Origin: Pseudomonadota bacterium
Lineage (GTDB): Bacteria; Pseudomonadota; Alphaproteobacteria; Rhizobiales; Hyphomicrobiaceae
DNA: 6,803 nt
Direction: 5' to 3'
Assembly: GCA_023428365.1 (NCBI GenBank)
Contig: JAEYYQ010000520.1
Coordinates: 1 to 6,803, forward strand
Position numbers and translations under genes: made by a program. Shown here in pieces: positions 1 through 6,031 of the stretch. Below the pieces are notes generated by a model. That model searched no databases. It was not told the origin of the DNA and was given only the letters and a program-made list of their open reading frames with translations. Position 1 is the stretch's first letter. The number at the start of each line of letters is the position of its first letter.

Positions 1-71
1 GTTCGTCTAGTGGCCTAGGACACCAGCCTCTCACGTTGGTAACAGGGGTTCGAGTCCCCTACGGGGCGCCA
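1..71 (+). tRNA. tRNA-Glu (anticodon CTC), 5' end cut off by window edge
   Basis: Decodes GAG glutamate codons. The window starts at tRNA position 6, so five acceptor bases are missing. The visible bases fold as a tRNA. Bases 1-2 (GT) pair with 61-62 (AC) of the 3' acceptor strand ACGGGGC. The D-arm begins GTCTAGTGG. The anticodon stem CCAGC/GTTGG encloses the loop CTCTCAC, giving anticodon CTC. The T-arm is AGGGG-TTCGAGT-CCCCT. The discriminator G is at 68 and an encoded CCA at 69-71. The missing 5' bases are predicted to be GCCCC. tRNA 3' ends are common integration sites for islands and phages, and what follows here fits that. Confidence 0.96.
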
Positions 72-171
72 ATCTCCCATAAGCCTTTGATCTTGCAGAA
101 GTCCTTGGTTTTCAAGGGCTTTGGTAACTCGACTGCTACATTTTGCTGCTACCAAGCGAGGTATGGTCGAG

Positions 172-288
172 ATGGCGAAATATCCGTATCTATTGCACCG
201 GAAGCGTCTCAGACCCTCGCCTAGAAATTCTTATGAACTGCAAGCAGAAAATAGTTTCCTAGGTAAACAGCAGCCCTTGGAAATCTAG
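172..288 (+). pseudogene. Truncated stub of a tRNA-associated tyrosine integrase (N-terminus only)
   Basis: This 38-residue frame starts MAKYPYLLHRK. That resembles the opening of many tyrosine recombinases encoded beside tRNA genes, whose N-terminal domain typically begins with a YLxxR-like stretch followed by an aromatic/Arg-rich segment. Only about the first 11 residues match; the rest (from RLRPSPRNS onward) has no integrase character and overlaps the methyltransferase 3' end in antisense. A GAGG at 158-161 lies 10 bases before the ATG at 172, a normal RBS spacing; another in-frame ATG is at 163. Position (100 bp past the tRNA) and orientation (same strand, reading away) are as expected for an intact integrase. 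No catalytic R/H/Y residues remain. The reading rests on a short match, so a chance resemblance is possible. Confidence 0.45.
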
Positions 289-1036
289 TTTGCATGTAGG
301 CAACAGTGCGCCAAAGTTGTCTGCCGATAAGGCCATACTCGGACACATTCTGGTTGAACCACGTCGAAACAATGCCAGCTGTCTCAATCTCTACAGTGCC
401 TCTCGTTGTGGCATGCTTAGCATACCAAGCTGGCCTTAAAGGGAGATAGGGTAGCGGCCTCCCACCCCCTCGACGTAGAGCCAACGCGGCCAGTCGTCTT
501 GCAGTTCGCACCGGAAACAACAGAGGAAAAGGGTTGCCTAGCAACATAACTGCAGATCCGCCCGGCTTTAATACGCGCATCACTTCGCCTAAGGCCGCCT
601 TTTGACCTTCTCGACTGTCGATGTGATAAAATACATGAGCCGAATAAACAGCATCGAAGCTAGAATCTTCAAAAGGCAGCGCAGTTATATCGGCCTCTGA
701 AAGCTCAAAACTAATCCCTGCGGAATTCAAGCTTTCTCCTGCCAATTTTAACCCCTGCTTTGAGAAATCCACGCCATGGTAATGGTCTGCAACCGAGACT
801 ATTTCCAAGGCTGGAGTACCGCCACACCCTAACTCTAAGAGTGTTCCAACTCGTTTGTCTGGGGCAAGGTGGCGGCGTATGCGGTTGACGCAATCTTGGT
901 ACAAGGCTATCCGAATCGGACCGTCCTCCTGCACTCCGAACATCTCCGTGTCGACAGCCCGTTCACCGTTAGTGTGCCAGCCGGTGGCGTCGTAAAAATC
1001 ACGTACTTCGGAGCTTCCCCTATTTTTTCGAACCAA
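221..1036 (-). CDS. Class I SAM-dependent methyltransferase (Methyltransf_11 type)
   Basis: A 271-residue protein with a Rossmann-type SAM-binding fold. Motif I is LLELGCGG (residues 66-73). The acidic end of strand 2 is GVDFS (88-92, Asp90). Motif II lies around ADITALPFEDSSFDAVYSAH (115-134), and the post-II segment is EVMRVLKPGG (151-160). The C-terminal region (about 165-271) carries a basic, Leu-rich stretch and probably selects the substrate, which cannot be named; the general fold covers small molecules, lipids and glycans. The start is TTG at 1036, chosen because AAGGAG (complement of 1045-1050) sits 8 bases upstream and no in-frame ATG lies nearby. It appears monocistronic with its own promoter. 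GC is lower than in the catabolic genes (60-base lines at 241 and 661 are each 25/60 GC), suggesting separate acquisition. Its 3' end overlaps the integrase stub tail-to-tail. Confidence 0.88.
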   Translation of the reverse strand: MVRKNRGSSEVRDFYDATGWHTNGERAVDTEMFGVQEDGPIRIALYQDCVNRIRRHLAPDKRVGTLLELGCGGTPALEIVSVADHYHGVDFSKQGLKLAGESLNSAGISFELSEADITALPFEDSSFDAVYSAHVFYHIDSREGQKAALGEVMRVLKPGGSAVMLLGNPFPLLFPVRTARRLAALALRRGGGRPLPYLPLRPAWYAKHATTRGTVEIETAGIVSTWFNQNVSEYGLIGRQLWRTVAYMQTRFPRAAVYLGNYFLLAVHKNF

Positions 1037-1065
1037 GCTCGTTACTCCTTTTCTGCAGAGCAGAG

Positions 1066-1094
1066 ATGATAGGCACGTGGCCTGCTCGTGCCAA
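1066..1094 (-). promoter_or_regulatory. Predicted sigma70 promoter with embedded inverted repeat, upstream of the methyltransferase
   Basis: On the minus strand TTGGCA (complement of 1089-1094; 5/6 match to TTGACA) is followed after exactly 17 bases by TATCAT (complement of 1066-1071; 5/6 match to TATAAT). Transcription would begin near 1059, leaving a short leader with the AAGGAG ribosome binding site at 1045-1050. Inside the promoter is an inverted repeat, GGCACG (1072-1077) and CGTGCC (1087-1092), separated by 9 bases. It spans the spacer and overlaps the -35 box, a typical place for a repressor operator. The regulator is unknown. Confidence 0.6.
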
Positions 1095-1166
1095 TGAGAA
1101 AATCCTTATGCGGATGACTTGCGATGTCGTCGAGGATATTGTGGCGATTGATGTGGAGTCGATAGA

Positions 1167-1211
1167 ATAGCTGGGGGCATCAGCTAGGCTGACCCAGCTA
1201 TCCTAAGCTGG
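1167..1211. repeat. Overlapping, mutually exclusive hairpins
   Basis: Nine bases at 1167-1175 (ATAGCTGGG) pair perfectly with 1193-1201 (CCCAGCTAT). Inside them TCAGC (1180-1184) pairs with GCTGA (1188-1192) around the loop TAG, leaving GGCA as a one-sided bulge. The 3' arm can instead pair with a downstream copy: CCAGCT (1194-1199) with AGCTGG (1206-1211), six bases around a six-base loop. The two folds exclude each other. No run of T follows on either strand, so neither is a standard intrinsic terminator. It could be a leader-type switch, a protein-binding site or a remnant of a mobile element. Confidence 0.5.
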
Positions 1212-1310
1212 CGGGCGCGAAAAAGATTATATGACGTAACGGTCGGAGCATCGAGCCCTCTGATGGTTACCGCGCCCGCACGGCCCGTCACACAAACCCG
1301 CGCAATCAAC

Positions 1311-1371
1311 CATGTTGGCAACATGCGACAGTGAACTACGCGTAGTTAAGCTTGCCGCATTGCCGCAAGCT
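1311..1371. repeat. Three consecutive dyad symmetries
   Basis: Three perfect inverted repeats lie within 61 bp. CATGTTG-G-CAACATG is at 1311-1325 (7-base arms, 1-base centre). The uninterrupted 14-base palindrome AACTACGCGTAGTT is at 1334-1347. AGCTTGC/GCAAGCT (1349-1355 with 1365-1371) has 7-base arms around a 9-base loop. The arms differ in sequence, so this is not one repeated operator. No gene start is seen next to them. Possible roles are binding sites for dimeric proteins or the end of a lost mobile element. Confidence 0.5.
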
Positions 1372-1493
1372 GTGCGCGATCTGAAACCCTGGAGCCTTGG
1401 TGTACCGTTCTGCTTCCTGAGCCTTTGAATCTGTTGGAGATTATTGAAGCGGAGCGCAATCCAATTCACTTCCGACCAGAACGGCGTCGCTGA
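1350..1493 (+). pseudogene. Possible orphan 3' end of a lost gene
   Basis: A plus-strand phase is open for 47 codons after a stop at 1347-1349 and ends at TGA 1491-1493. Its last residues, EPLNLLEIIEAERNPIHFRPERRR, look like the helical, basic C-terminus of a real protein. A perfect hairpin begins 9 bases after the stop, as expected for the end of a transcription unit. An adjacent phase (ATG at 1312) reads LRVVKLAALPQAVRDLKPWSLG before stopping at 1426-1428, so an ancestral frame may have been broken by a frameshift. I recognise no family, and the call rests only on composition and position. Confidence 0.2.
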
Positions 1494-1501
1494 TGTCGCT
1501 G

Positions 1502-1530
1502 GAGGGCGGACCGCATAGGTCCGCCCTCTT
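1502..1530 (+). terminator. Strong hairpin, probable intrinsic terminator (weak T tract)
   Basis: GAGGGCGGACC (1502-1512) pairs perfectly with GGTCCGCCCTC (1518-1528) around the 5-base loop GCATA. On the plus strand TTGTCGTTTG follows, a mediocre T-rich tail. On the minus strand the following bases (CAGCGACATC) are not T-rich, so it is unlikely to be a classical terminator for the GntR operon that ends at 1645. It fits best as the terminator of a former plus-strand gene ending at 1493. Confidence 0.55.
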
Positions 1531-1644
1531 GTCGTTTGTGGACTACGCTTTGACAAGTCTGCTGCTATTGCCACGACCTCGATTGCCTTTGGCATACGTC
1601 ATGCCGTGCATTCGGCTGGTGTTGCTAAGCCGTTGCGCAGCCAG

Positions 1645-2655
1645 TCATGCCTCCCGGGACATGTATTCCGGTGGCTCCCAGTCACCCACTTGTGTGAGGT
1701 GGAAGCGCTCGGTCAGGACTTGAAAGGCCGACTTCAGGTGCTGCTCAAGCGCCATGGCAGCGCCGTTGACATCTTCCTCCAACAGCTTGGTGAAAACCCT
1801 CACGTGCTCACGCGCCATGGAGTGGATTTCGTCGACGCTCGTACCGGCCTCGAACGTGTAGTGCGTTGAGAGCAGAGGAAGCTGGCTGCGATAGATTGCC
1901 GAACGCATTTCGCTGTTCGTGCACTCGAGCACCATGTTGATGTGCAGATCCTGCTCGAGTTCGAGAATGCGTGTCGCTGCCGGTCTTTTTTTTACATCCA
2001 CGTAGCGCTCAACCTTGCGTAGAGCACCCGCTATGGTTTGACGATTGAGCGACGGCGCGGCGTTCACCAGCGCTGGTGGCTCAAGCAACCATCGCATTTC
2101 GTAGCGCTGATAGAGGTCGTCCAAGGACAACGGTCCGACGTACCAACGCGAACCTTCCAGCCGGGCGATATCGAGGCGTTCGAGACGCACGAGTATTTCG
2201 TGGGCAACCGTGCGGCTCACGCCATAGGCGCGCGCCAATCCGCTCTCGTTGACGAGGAACTTGCCGTACGTCAGGCAGGCGGCAATCTCCCGCTCGACCT
2301 GCGGATAAAGCCGGGAGCGATGACTGCGCGACGGCTGACTGGCATCGAAACCTTCGGGCAGAACGAGCCCGGCATCAAGAAGGTTGATGCGGCGCGGCTT
2401 GCTGGCGTCGCCGCCAATCTTGAATCCGCGAGTCGGGAGGCGTGTTACAAGTCCGTTGTCTTCCAATTCGCGCAAGGCAGCAGCGGCAGGTACGCGACTG
2501 GTTCCGAAGACCTGAGAAAGCGTGGTTTCGTTGATGACCGTCCCTTCCGGCAAATTACCGGCTCGGATATTGCTTTCCAGCGTGACCGCGATCAGCCGGT
2601 ACATCGGCAAGCCGGTCACATGGTCATTTGCTGTATCCGAATGAGCCGCTTCCAT
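1645..2655 (-). CDS. GntR-family regulator with two winged-helix domains and an FCD ligand domain
   Basis: A 336-residue predicted repressor/activator, last gene of the apparent catabolic operon. Residues about 18-80 are a GntR winged helix (MYRLIAVTLESNIRAG, then TLSQVFGTSRVPAAAALREL and the wing LVTRLPTRGFKIGG). Residues about 105-177 form a second winged-helix-like unit (QVEREIAACLTYGKF, LARAYGVSRTVAHEILVRLE, then GSRWYVGPLS). Residues about 178-315 are an all-helical FCD domain with the usual metal/ligand set at His238, His284 and His306. At the fourth position (His238 minus 4), where Asp is usual, there is Glu234. Ordinary FCD regulators have about 220-250 residues; the second DNA-binding unit explains the extra length. 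The ATG at 2655 has no ideal RBS (GGAGGG is 15 bases away); Met18 is an alternative start. It lies 57 bp after the MR/MLE gene. The likely effector is an acid sugar or breakdown product (inferred from neighbours). Confidence 0.9.
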   Translation of the reverse strand: MEAAHSDTANDHVTGLPMYRLIAVTLESNIRAGNLPEGTVINETTLSQVFGTSRVPAAAALRELEDNGLVTRLPTRGFKIGGDASKPRRINLLDAGLVLPEGFDASQPSRSHRSRLYPQVEREIAACLTYGKFLVNESGLARAYGVSRTVAHEILVRLERLDIARLEGSRWYVGPLSLDDLYQRYEMRWLLEPPALVNAAPSLNRQTIAGALRKVERYVDVKKRPAATRILELEQDLHINMVLECTNSEMRSAIYRSQLPLLSTHYTFEAGTSVDEIHSMAREHVRVFTKLLEEDVNGAAMALEQHLKSAFQVLTERFHLTQVGDWEPPEYMSREA

Positions 2656-2712
2656 CTGTCTGACTACCAGCCCTCCACTGCTGCCGGACTCAGGCGAAAA
2701 TTCGTAGGCTGA

Positions 2713-3828
2713 TCAGGTCGGCTTTGCAAACCGCCGAAATGCCTCTTCGTTGGGTGTCGAACTTGCACCCGGTCGTTCCGGTCGCCGGTACTGCCCGTTC
2801 TCCACCACGATCGGTTCCTCGAACCAGTCCTTGATCCATGGAATGTACTCCAGAATCGTGGACGCCGGATGCCAGAACGACAAATGCACGTGAACCTGCG
2901 ACATGTCACCGGCATGTGCGGCGACCGGCAGCCGACGAGCATGAGCAGCGTGGGCGACCTGGATATATTCGGTGATACCGCCGAGGCGCGTCACGTCGGG
3001 CTGCACATAGTGAATGGCATCGGCGGCGAAAAACGCCTGGAATGCGTCGAGCGAATAAAGCTGCTCGCCGAGTGCTACCGGGATTGAAGTTGCCTGCGCC
3101 AACGCACGGTGCGACTGCACGTCATCATACCAGAGCGGCTCCTCGAACCAGTAGAGATCGTAGGCCTCCGCACGGGCACAAAAACGCATGCACGTTGGGA
3201 GATCCCACTTTCCGTTGCCATCGACAGCGATGGTCACGTTGTCCCCCACGGCTTTCCGCACCTTCTCGATGCGGGCGAGATCGATCGACGGATCGGCGTG
3301 CCCGACCTTCAGCTTGATGCGCCGAAAGCCATCGCGCTCGACCGCTGCCAGGCTTCCCGATACCAGGGTATCATCCGGAATAGATAGCCAGCCGATATCG
3401 GTATTGTAGGCGTCCAGCGTTCGGCTGGTCGCACCGCCAAGGACATGCCAAAGCGGACGCTCGGCGGCCTTCGCATTCAGATCCCACAGTGCGACGTCCA
3501 CTGCCGCGAGCGCGAGCTGAGTAATCCCCGCTCGTCCGACCCATTGCAGAGCGGGCTCGCGCGCCAACTTGTGCCAGAGGCGGTTAATCTCGGCGGCATC
3601 CTCACCCACAAGCAGTTCTGCGTAGCAGTCGCGAATACATGCGGTAATCAGCCGATCAGACGGCAGATGGGCATGTGTGCCGGTGAACCCGTATCCGGCA
3701 AGTCCTGAATCGGCTTCGATCCGGCAGCCGACGACGCCCCAATGCGAAATGGTGTGCGTGGAGTCCGAAATTTGCCCGCTCGTCACGGGCAGATGGAGGA
3801 TGAAGGGTTCAACCTTTACGATTTTCAC
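2713..3828 (-). CDS. MR/MLE (enolase) superfamily enzyme, probable acid-sugar dehydratase or epimerase
   Basis: A 371-residue cytoplasmic enzyme with an N-terminal capping domain (about 1-125) and a TIM-barrel catalytic domain. It has the mandelate-racemase subgroup set: the KxK base Lys172-x-Lys174; Mg ligands Asp203, Glu229 (of FEEP) and Glu255 (of GEQ); the His-Asp dyad His305/Asp278; and Glu327. Spacing from KxK to the His matches mandelate racemase at a constant offset of 8. Such enzymes remove the alpha proton of a carboxylate; most relatives dehydrate or epimerise acid sugars. Which substrate cannot be told. The start is GTG at 3828, with GGAG 7 bases upstream. That RBS abuts the TGA of the preceding dehydrogenase gene (11 bp gap), so the two are probably translationally coupled. 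It shares YNT(D/E)IGWL (residues 141-148) with the divergent MR/MLE protein, marking them as paralogues. Confidence 0.9.
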   Translation of the reverse strand: MKIVKVEPFILHLPVTSGQISDSTHTISHWGVVGCRIEADSGLAGYGFTGTHAHLPSDRLITACIRDCYAELLVGEDAAEINRLWHKLAREPALQWVGRAGITQLALAAVDVALWDLNAKAAERPLWHVLGGATSRTLDAYNTDIGWLSIPDDTLVSGSLAAVERDGFRRIKLKVGHADPSIDLARIEKVRKAVGDNVTIAVDGNGKWDLPTCMRFCARAEAYDLYWFEEPLWYDDVQSHRALAQATSIPVALGEQLYSLDAFQAFFAADAIHYVQPDVTRLGGITEYIQVAHAAHARRLPVAAHAGDMSQVHVHLSFWHPASTILEYIPWIKDWFEEPIVVENGQYRRPERPGASSTPNEEAFRRFAKPT

Positions 3829-3839
3829 GAGATGACTCC

Positions 3840-4796
3840 TCAGGCGACGCGAAAACGTAGATCTTCGCCAGCACGCAGACGACGGATGTTCTCGCCGATA
3901 ATCGCGGTGGTTCCATCGAAGGCCACCTCGGTTACACCGGCAATGTGCGGCGTGAGAACGATACGCGGATGGCCCACGAGACGGCTCCCCACGGCTGGCG
4001 GCTCTTCCCGCACTGTATCGAGCCCTGCCGCGCGAATGCGTTTCGCGTCCAGCGCCTCAATGAGAGCAGCCTCATCGACGATTGCACCGCGCCCAACATT
4101 GATCAGGGACGCATCTGGTTTCATCCGACGAAGGAACTCGGCATTGATCAGATCACCGGAGTCGGCATTGTGAGGCGCCGCGACCACGATGAAATCCGCT
4201 TGGGCGCAGAGATCGTCCAGCCGATCCAGACCTCCGACCCAGTCAAAGCCCTCCGGGGTCGTTTCCGGTGCCGTACGCTTCACGCCAATGAGCTTCATGT
4301 CGAATGCGCGTAGTCTCTGCGCCACAGCCAAGCCGATGTTGCCGAGGCCGATCAGACCAGCGCATTTGCCGGCAAGGCCAAGGTTGAGATGTTCCGTCCA
4401 TACCCAACGCCGCGTCGCAAGCTTCTCTTCTGTTTCAGACGGCAGACGCGCACAGGCGAGGACGAGCATGACAGCATGTTCGGCAACAGAAGCCGCCATG
4501 CCCGAGAGTTGCGACGGCGCATTGGCCACCTGAACGCCGTGCCGCCGCGCTGCATCGAGATCCACCTTGTCGTAGCCGACGCCGAACTGATGAACCAGCC
4601 GAATACGGCTGCCGGCGAGCAACTCCTCGGTTACGGCCATACCGAGTGGAATAACAACCTCGCACTCTCTTGCCGCAGCGTGATCCGTGTGTGCAGCATT
4701 GAGGATTGCGCAATCTGGCAGCAATCGTTCCAGCCTGGCGATGAGCGCTGTATCCCAGTCACCGCACAGCGCCACTTTAATCGTGCGATTTGCCAT
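3840..4796 (-). CDS. D-isomer-specific 2-hydroxyacid dehydrogenase, probably NADP(H)-dependent
   Basis: A 318-residue cytoplasmic oxidoreductase interconverting a 2-keto acid and a D-2-hydroxy acid, first gene of the minus-strand operon. It shows [12 protein letters not shown] (residues 69-80), the dinucleotide motif GLGNIG (140-145), the catalytic Arg236 (NVGRG), the acidic residue Glu265 in LDTVREEPP, and His284 in TPHIAG. After the second strand the sequence reads GVKRT (171-175): basic residues replace the Asp that normally binds the NAD ribose, which points to NADPH. Hydroxypyruvate/glyoxylate reductases of this family behave this way. The open frame extends upstream to 4937, but that would overlap the divergent gene. 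The ATG at 4796 is chosen because AGGGAGG (complement of 4805-4811) lies 8 bases upstream and the resulting N-terminus ([12 protein letters not shown]) starts directly at the first strand. The physiological substrate is unknown. Confidence 0.9.
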   Translation of the reverse strand: MANRTIKVALCGDWDTALIARLERLLPDCAILNAAHTDHAAARECEVVIPLGMAVTEELLAGSRIRLVHQFGVGYDKVDLDAARRHGVQVANAPSQLSGMAASVAEHAVMLVLACARLPSETEEKLATRRWVWTEHLNLGLAGKCAGLIGLGNIGLAVAQRLRAFDMKLIGVKRTAPETTPEGFDWVGGLDRLDDLCAQADFIVVAAPHNADSGDLINAEFLRRMKPDASLINVGRGAIVDEAALIEALDAKRIRAAGLDTVREEPPAVGSRLVGHPRIVLTPHIAGVTEVAFDGTTAIIGENIRRLRAGEDLRFRVA

Positions 4797-4817
4797 TGCA
4801 TCCGCCTCCCTAAAACG

Positions 4818-4846
4818 CTTATTGCATACGAAGTTCGTTATTCCAA
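4818..4846 (-). promoter_or_regulatory. Predicted operon promoter with palindromic operator in the divergent intergenic region
   Basis: In the 92-bp gap between the dehydrogenase and the divergent MR/MLE gene, the minus strand reads TTGGAA (complement of 4841-4846), 17 bases, then AATAAG (complement of 4818-4823). Each box matches the sigma70 consensus at 4 of 6 positions. In the middle of the spacer is the perfect palindrome ACGAA-G-TTCGT (4828-4838). This is a plausible operator for the GntR protein encoded at the end of the operon, able to control both directions. The start of transcription would lie close to the ribosome binding site, so the exact promoter is uncertain. I see no clear plus-strand promoter. 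Confidence 0.35.
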
Positions 4847-4888
4847 CCAGCGGCGTGACGCAAGAAGTGAAAGGGAGAAGCATCCAAA

Positions 4889-5998
4889 ATGGCAAAGATC
4901 GTGGGCGTCGAAGTCCTGCAGGCGGACTTGCAGCCAAAGGTCAAGCGCACGGACGCCGTCCAAAGCTTCGAGCTCCAAGAAACCCCGATGGTTCGCATCC
5001 GAGACGCCGACGGCGCAGTGGGAACCGGTTACAGCTACACCATCGGCACCGGCGGCTCCTCCGTAATCAGCTTGCTGAACGATCACCTCATCCCGGCGTT
5101 GATGGGGCGTGAAGCCGATGCCATCGAAGGCATCTGGCGCGATCTCATGTATCGTGTTCACGCCACCACGGTCGGGCCTGTAACGTCGTTGGCACTTGCC
5201 GCGATCGATACGGCGCTGTGGGACTTACGCGGACATCGCACCGGTCTTCCCCTGCATCGGCTTGCGGGCGGCGCGAAGGACTCCATCAAACTTTACAACA
5301 CGGAAATTGGCTGGCTGCATATCGATCAGTCTGAACTCGTCGAGGAAACCCTCCGCGCGAAGGAAGAAGGCTTCGGCGGATCCAAGCTGAAACTGGGTCG
5401 CCCACATGCCGCCGAGGATGCTCGCCGTATCGCGGCTGTGCGCGAAGCCGTCGGTGCCGAATGGGACATCATGACGGACGCCAATCAAGGCTTCCACGTG
5501 GACGAAGCCATTCGCCGTGCGAAGGCGTTCGAACCATACGACATCGCCTGGTTCGAGGAGCCCATCCACGCCGACGACATCGACGCCCATCGTCGCCTTT
5601 GCCGCTCCACCTCGATCCCGATCGCTGTCGGCGAATCCATGTACAGCCTTTCACAATTCAAGGACTACATGCAGTCTGGCGCCTGCTCGATCGTGCAGAC
5701 CGACGTGGCGCGCATCGGTGGCATCACACCCTGGCTGAAGGTCGCGCACATGGCCGAAGGATTCAACATCCCGGTCTGTCCGCACTTCCTGATGGAACTC
5801 CATCTCGGACTGTGCTGCGCAATACCGAACAGCCGGTGGCTGGAGTTTATTCCGCAGCTCGACCTCGTAACTCAGACTGGTATTCGTATCGAGAAGGGTG
5901 TCGCCTATCCCTCCCAACAGCCGGGTCTCGGCATCGACTGGAACTGGGAAGCGCTCGACCGCACCGTGAGCGCTCGACAATCCCACGGCAGCTGGTAA
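4889..5998 (+). CDS. MR/MLE (enolase) superfamily enzyme, mandelate-racemase subgroup; probable acid-sugar dehydratase
   Basis: A 369-residue cytoplasmic TIM-barrel enzyme transcribed divergently from the operon. All catalytic positions of mandelate racemase are present at a constant offset of 2: Lys166-x-Lys168, Asp197, Glu223 (FEEP), Glu249 (GES), the Asp272/His299 dyad and Glu319. The capping domain covers about residues 1-125, with ETPMVRIRD and a Gly-rich loop (TIGTGG, 51-56) near the active-site lid. The family includes galactarate, talarate and lyxonate dehydratases and related cycloisomerases; this member resembles acid-sugar dehydratases more than true mandelate racemase, but the substrate is not decidable here. 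The ATG at 4889 follows AAGGGAG (4871-4877) with an 11-base gap. YNTEIGWL (136-143) echoes the same motif in the minus-strand MR/MLE protein. The gene ends before a shared terminator and converges with the TctA-type permease. Confidence 0.92.
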   Translation: MAKIVGVEVLQADLQPKVKRTDAVQSFELQETPMVRIRDADGAVGTGYSYTIGTGGSSVISLLNDHLIPALMGREADAIEGIWRDLMYRVHATTVGPVTSLALAAIDTALWDLRGHRTGLPLHRLAGGAKDSIKLYNTEIGWLHIDQSELVEETLRAKEEGFGGSKLKLGRPHAAEDARRIAAVREAVGAEWDIMTDANQGFHVDEAIRRAKAFEPYDIAWFEEPIHADDIDAHRRLCRSTSIPIAVGESMYSLSQFKDYMQSGACSIVQTDVARIGGITPWLKVAHMAEGFNIPVCPHFLMELHLGLCCAIPNSRWLEFIPQLDLVTQTGIRIEKGVAYPSQQPGLGIDWNWEALDRTVSARQSHGSW

Positions 5999-6031
5999 CG
6001 ATCCGCCATAGCTTGCATTCAGTGAACAAAC

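Larger units (their letters stand above)
1037..1644. other. 608-bp region without a convincing gene
   Basis: This lies between the methyltransferase start and the GntR regulator stop. Apart from the methyltransferase promoter it holds competing hairpins (1167-1211), a run of three dyad symmetries (1311-1371), a possible orphan 3' gene end (to 1493) and a strong hairpin (1502-1528). A 122-codon minus-strand frame (1227-1595) and short plus-strand frames cross it. Their predicted proteins have irregular composition (Arg-, Cys- and Thr-rich, no recognisable motif), and I do not accept them as genes. It looks like eroded sequence at the edge of an accessory segment. Confidence 0.6.

Noticed and set aside
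36..224. 62-codon plus-strand frame starting inside the tRNA
   Set aside because: Its first residues are tRNA sequence read as protein, and it has no motif.
1227..1595. 122-codon minus-strand frame in the gene-poor region
   Set aside because: Arg-, Cys- and Thr-rich irregular composition, no domain, and it reads straight through the 1502-1528 hairpin.
2230..2240. GCGCCAATC match to the bases around the tRNA CCA end, as a possible second att site
   Set aside because: Only 9 bases, inside the conserved GntR coding sequence; it does not extend into the T-arm.
2038..2712. 224-codon plus-strand frame
   Set aside because: Lies opposite the clear GntR gene; a shadow of GC-rich coding sequence.
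4821..4842. Resemblance of the ATACGAAGTT stretch to a loxP half-site
   Set aside because: Only a partial match to one arm; no second arm at the right distance and no recombinase context.
4797..4937. Longer dehydrogenase start giving a 365-residue protein
   Set aside because: It would overlap the divergent gene by 49 bases; the internal ATG at 4796 has an excellent RBS and gives the usual family length.
4389..5066. 225-codon plus-strand frame
   Set aside because: Overlaps the dehydrogenase and the start of the MR/MLE gene in the wrong frame; no motif.
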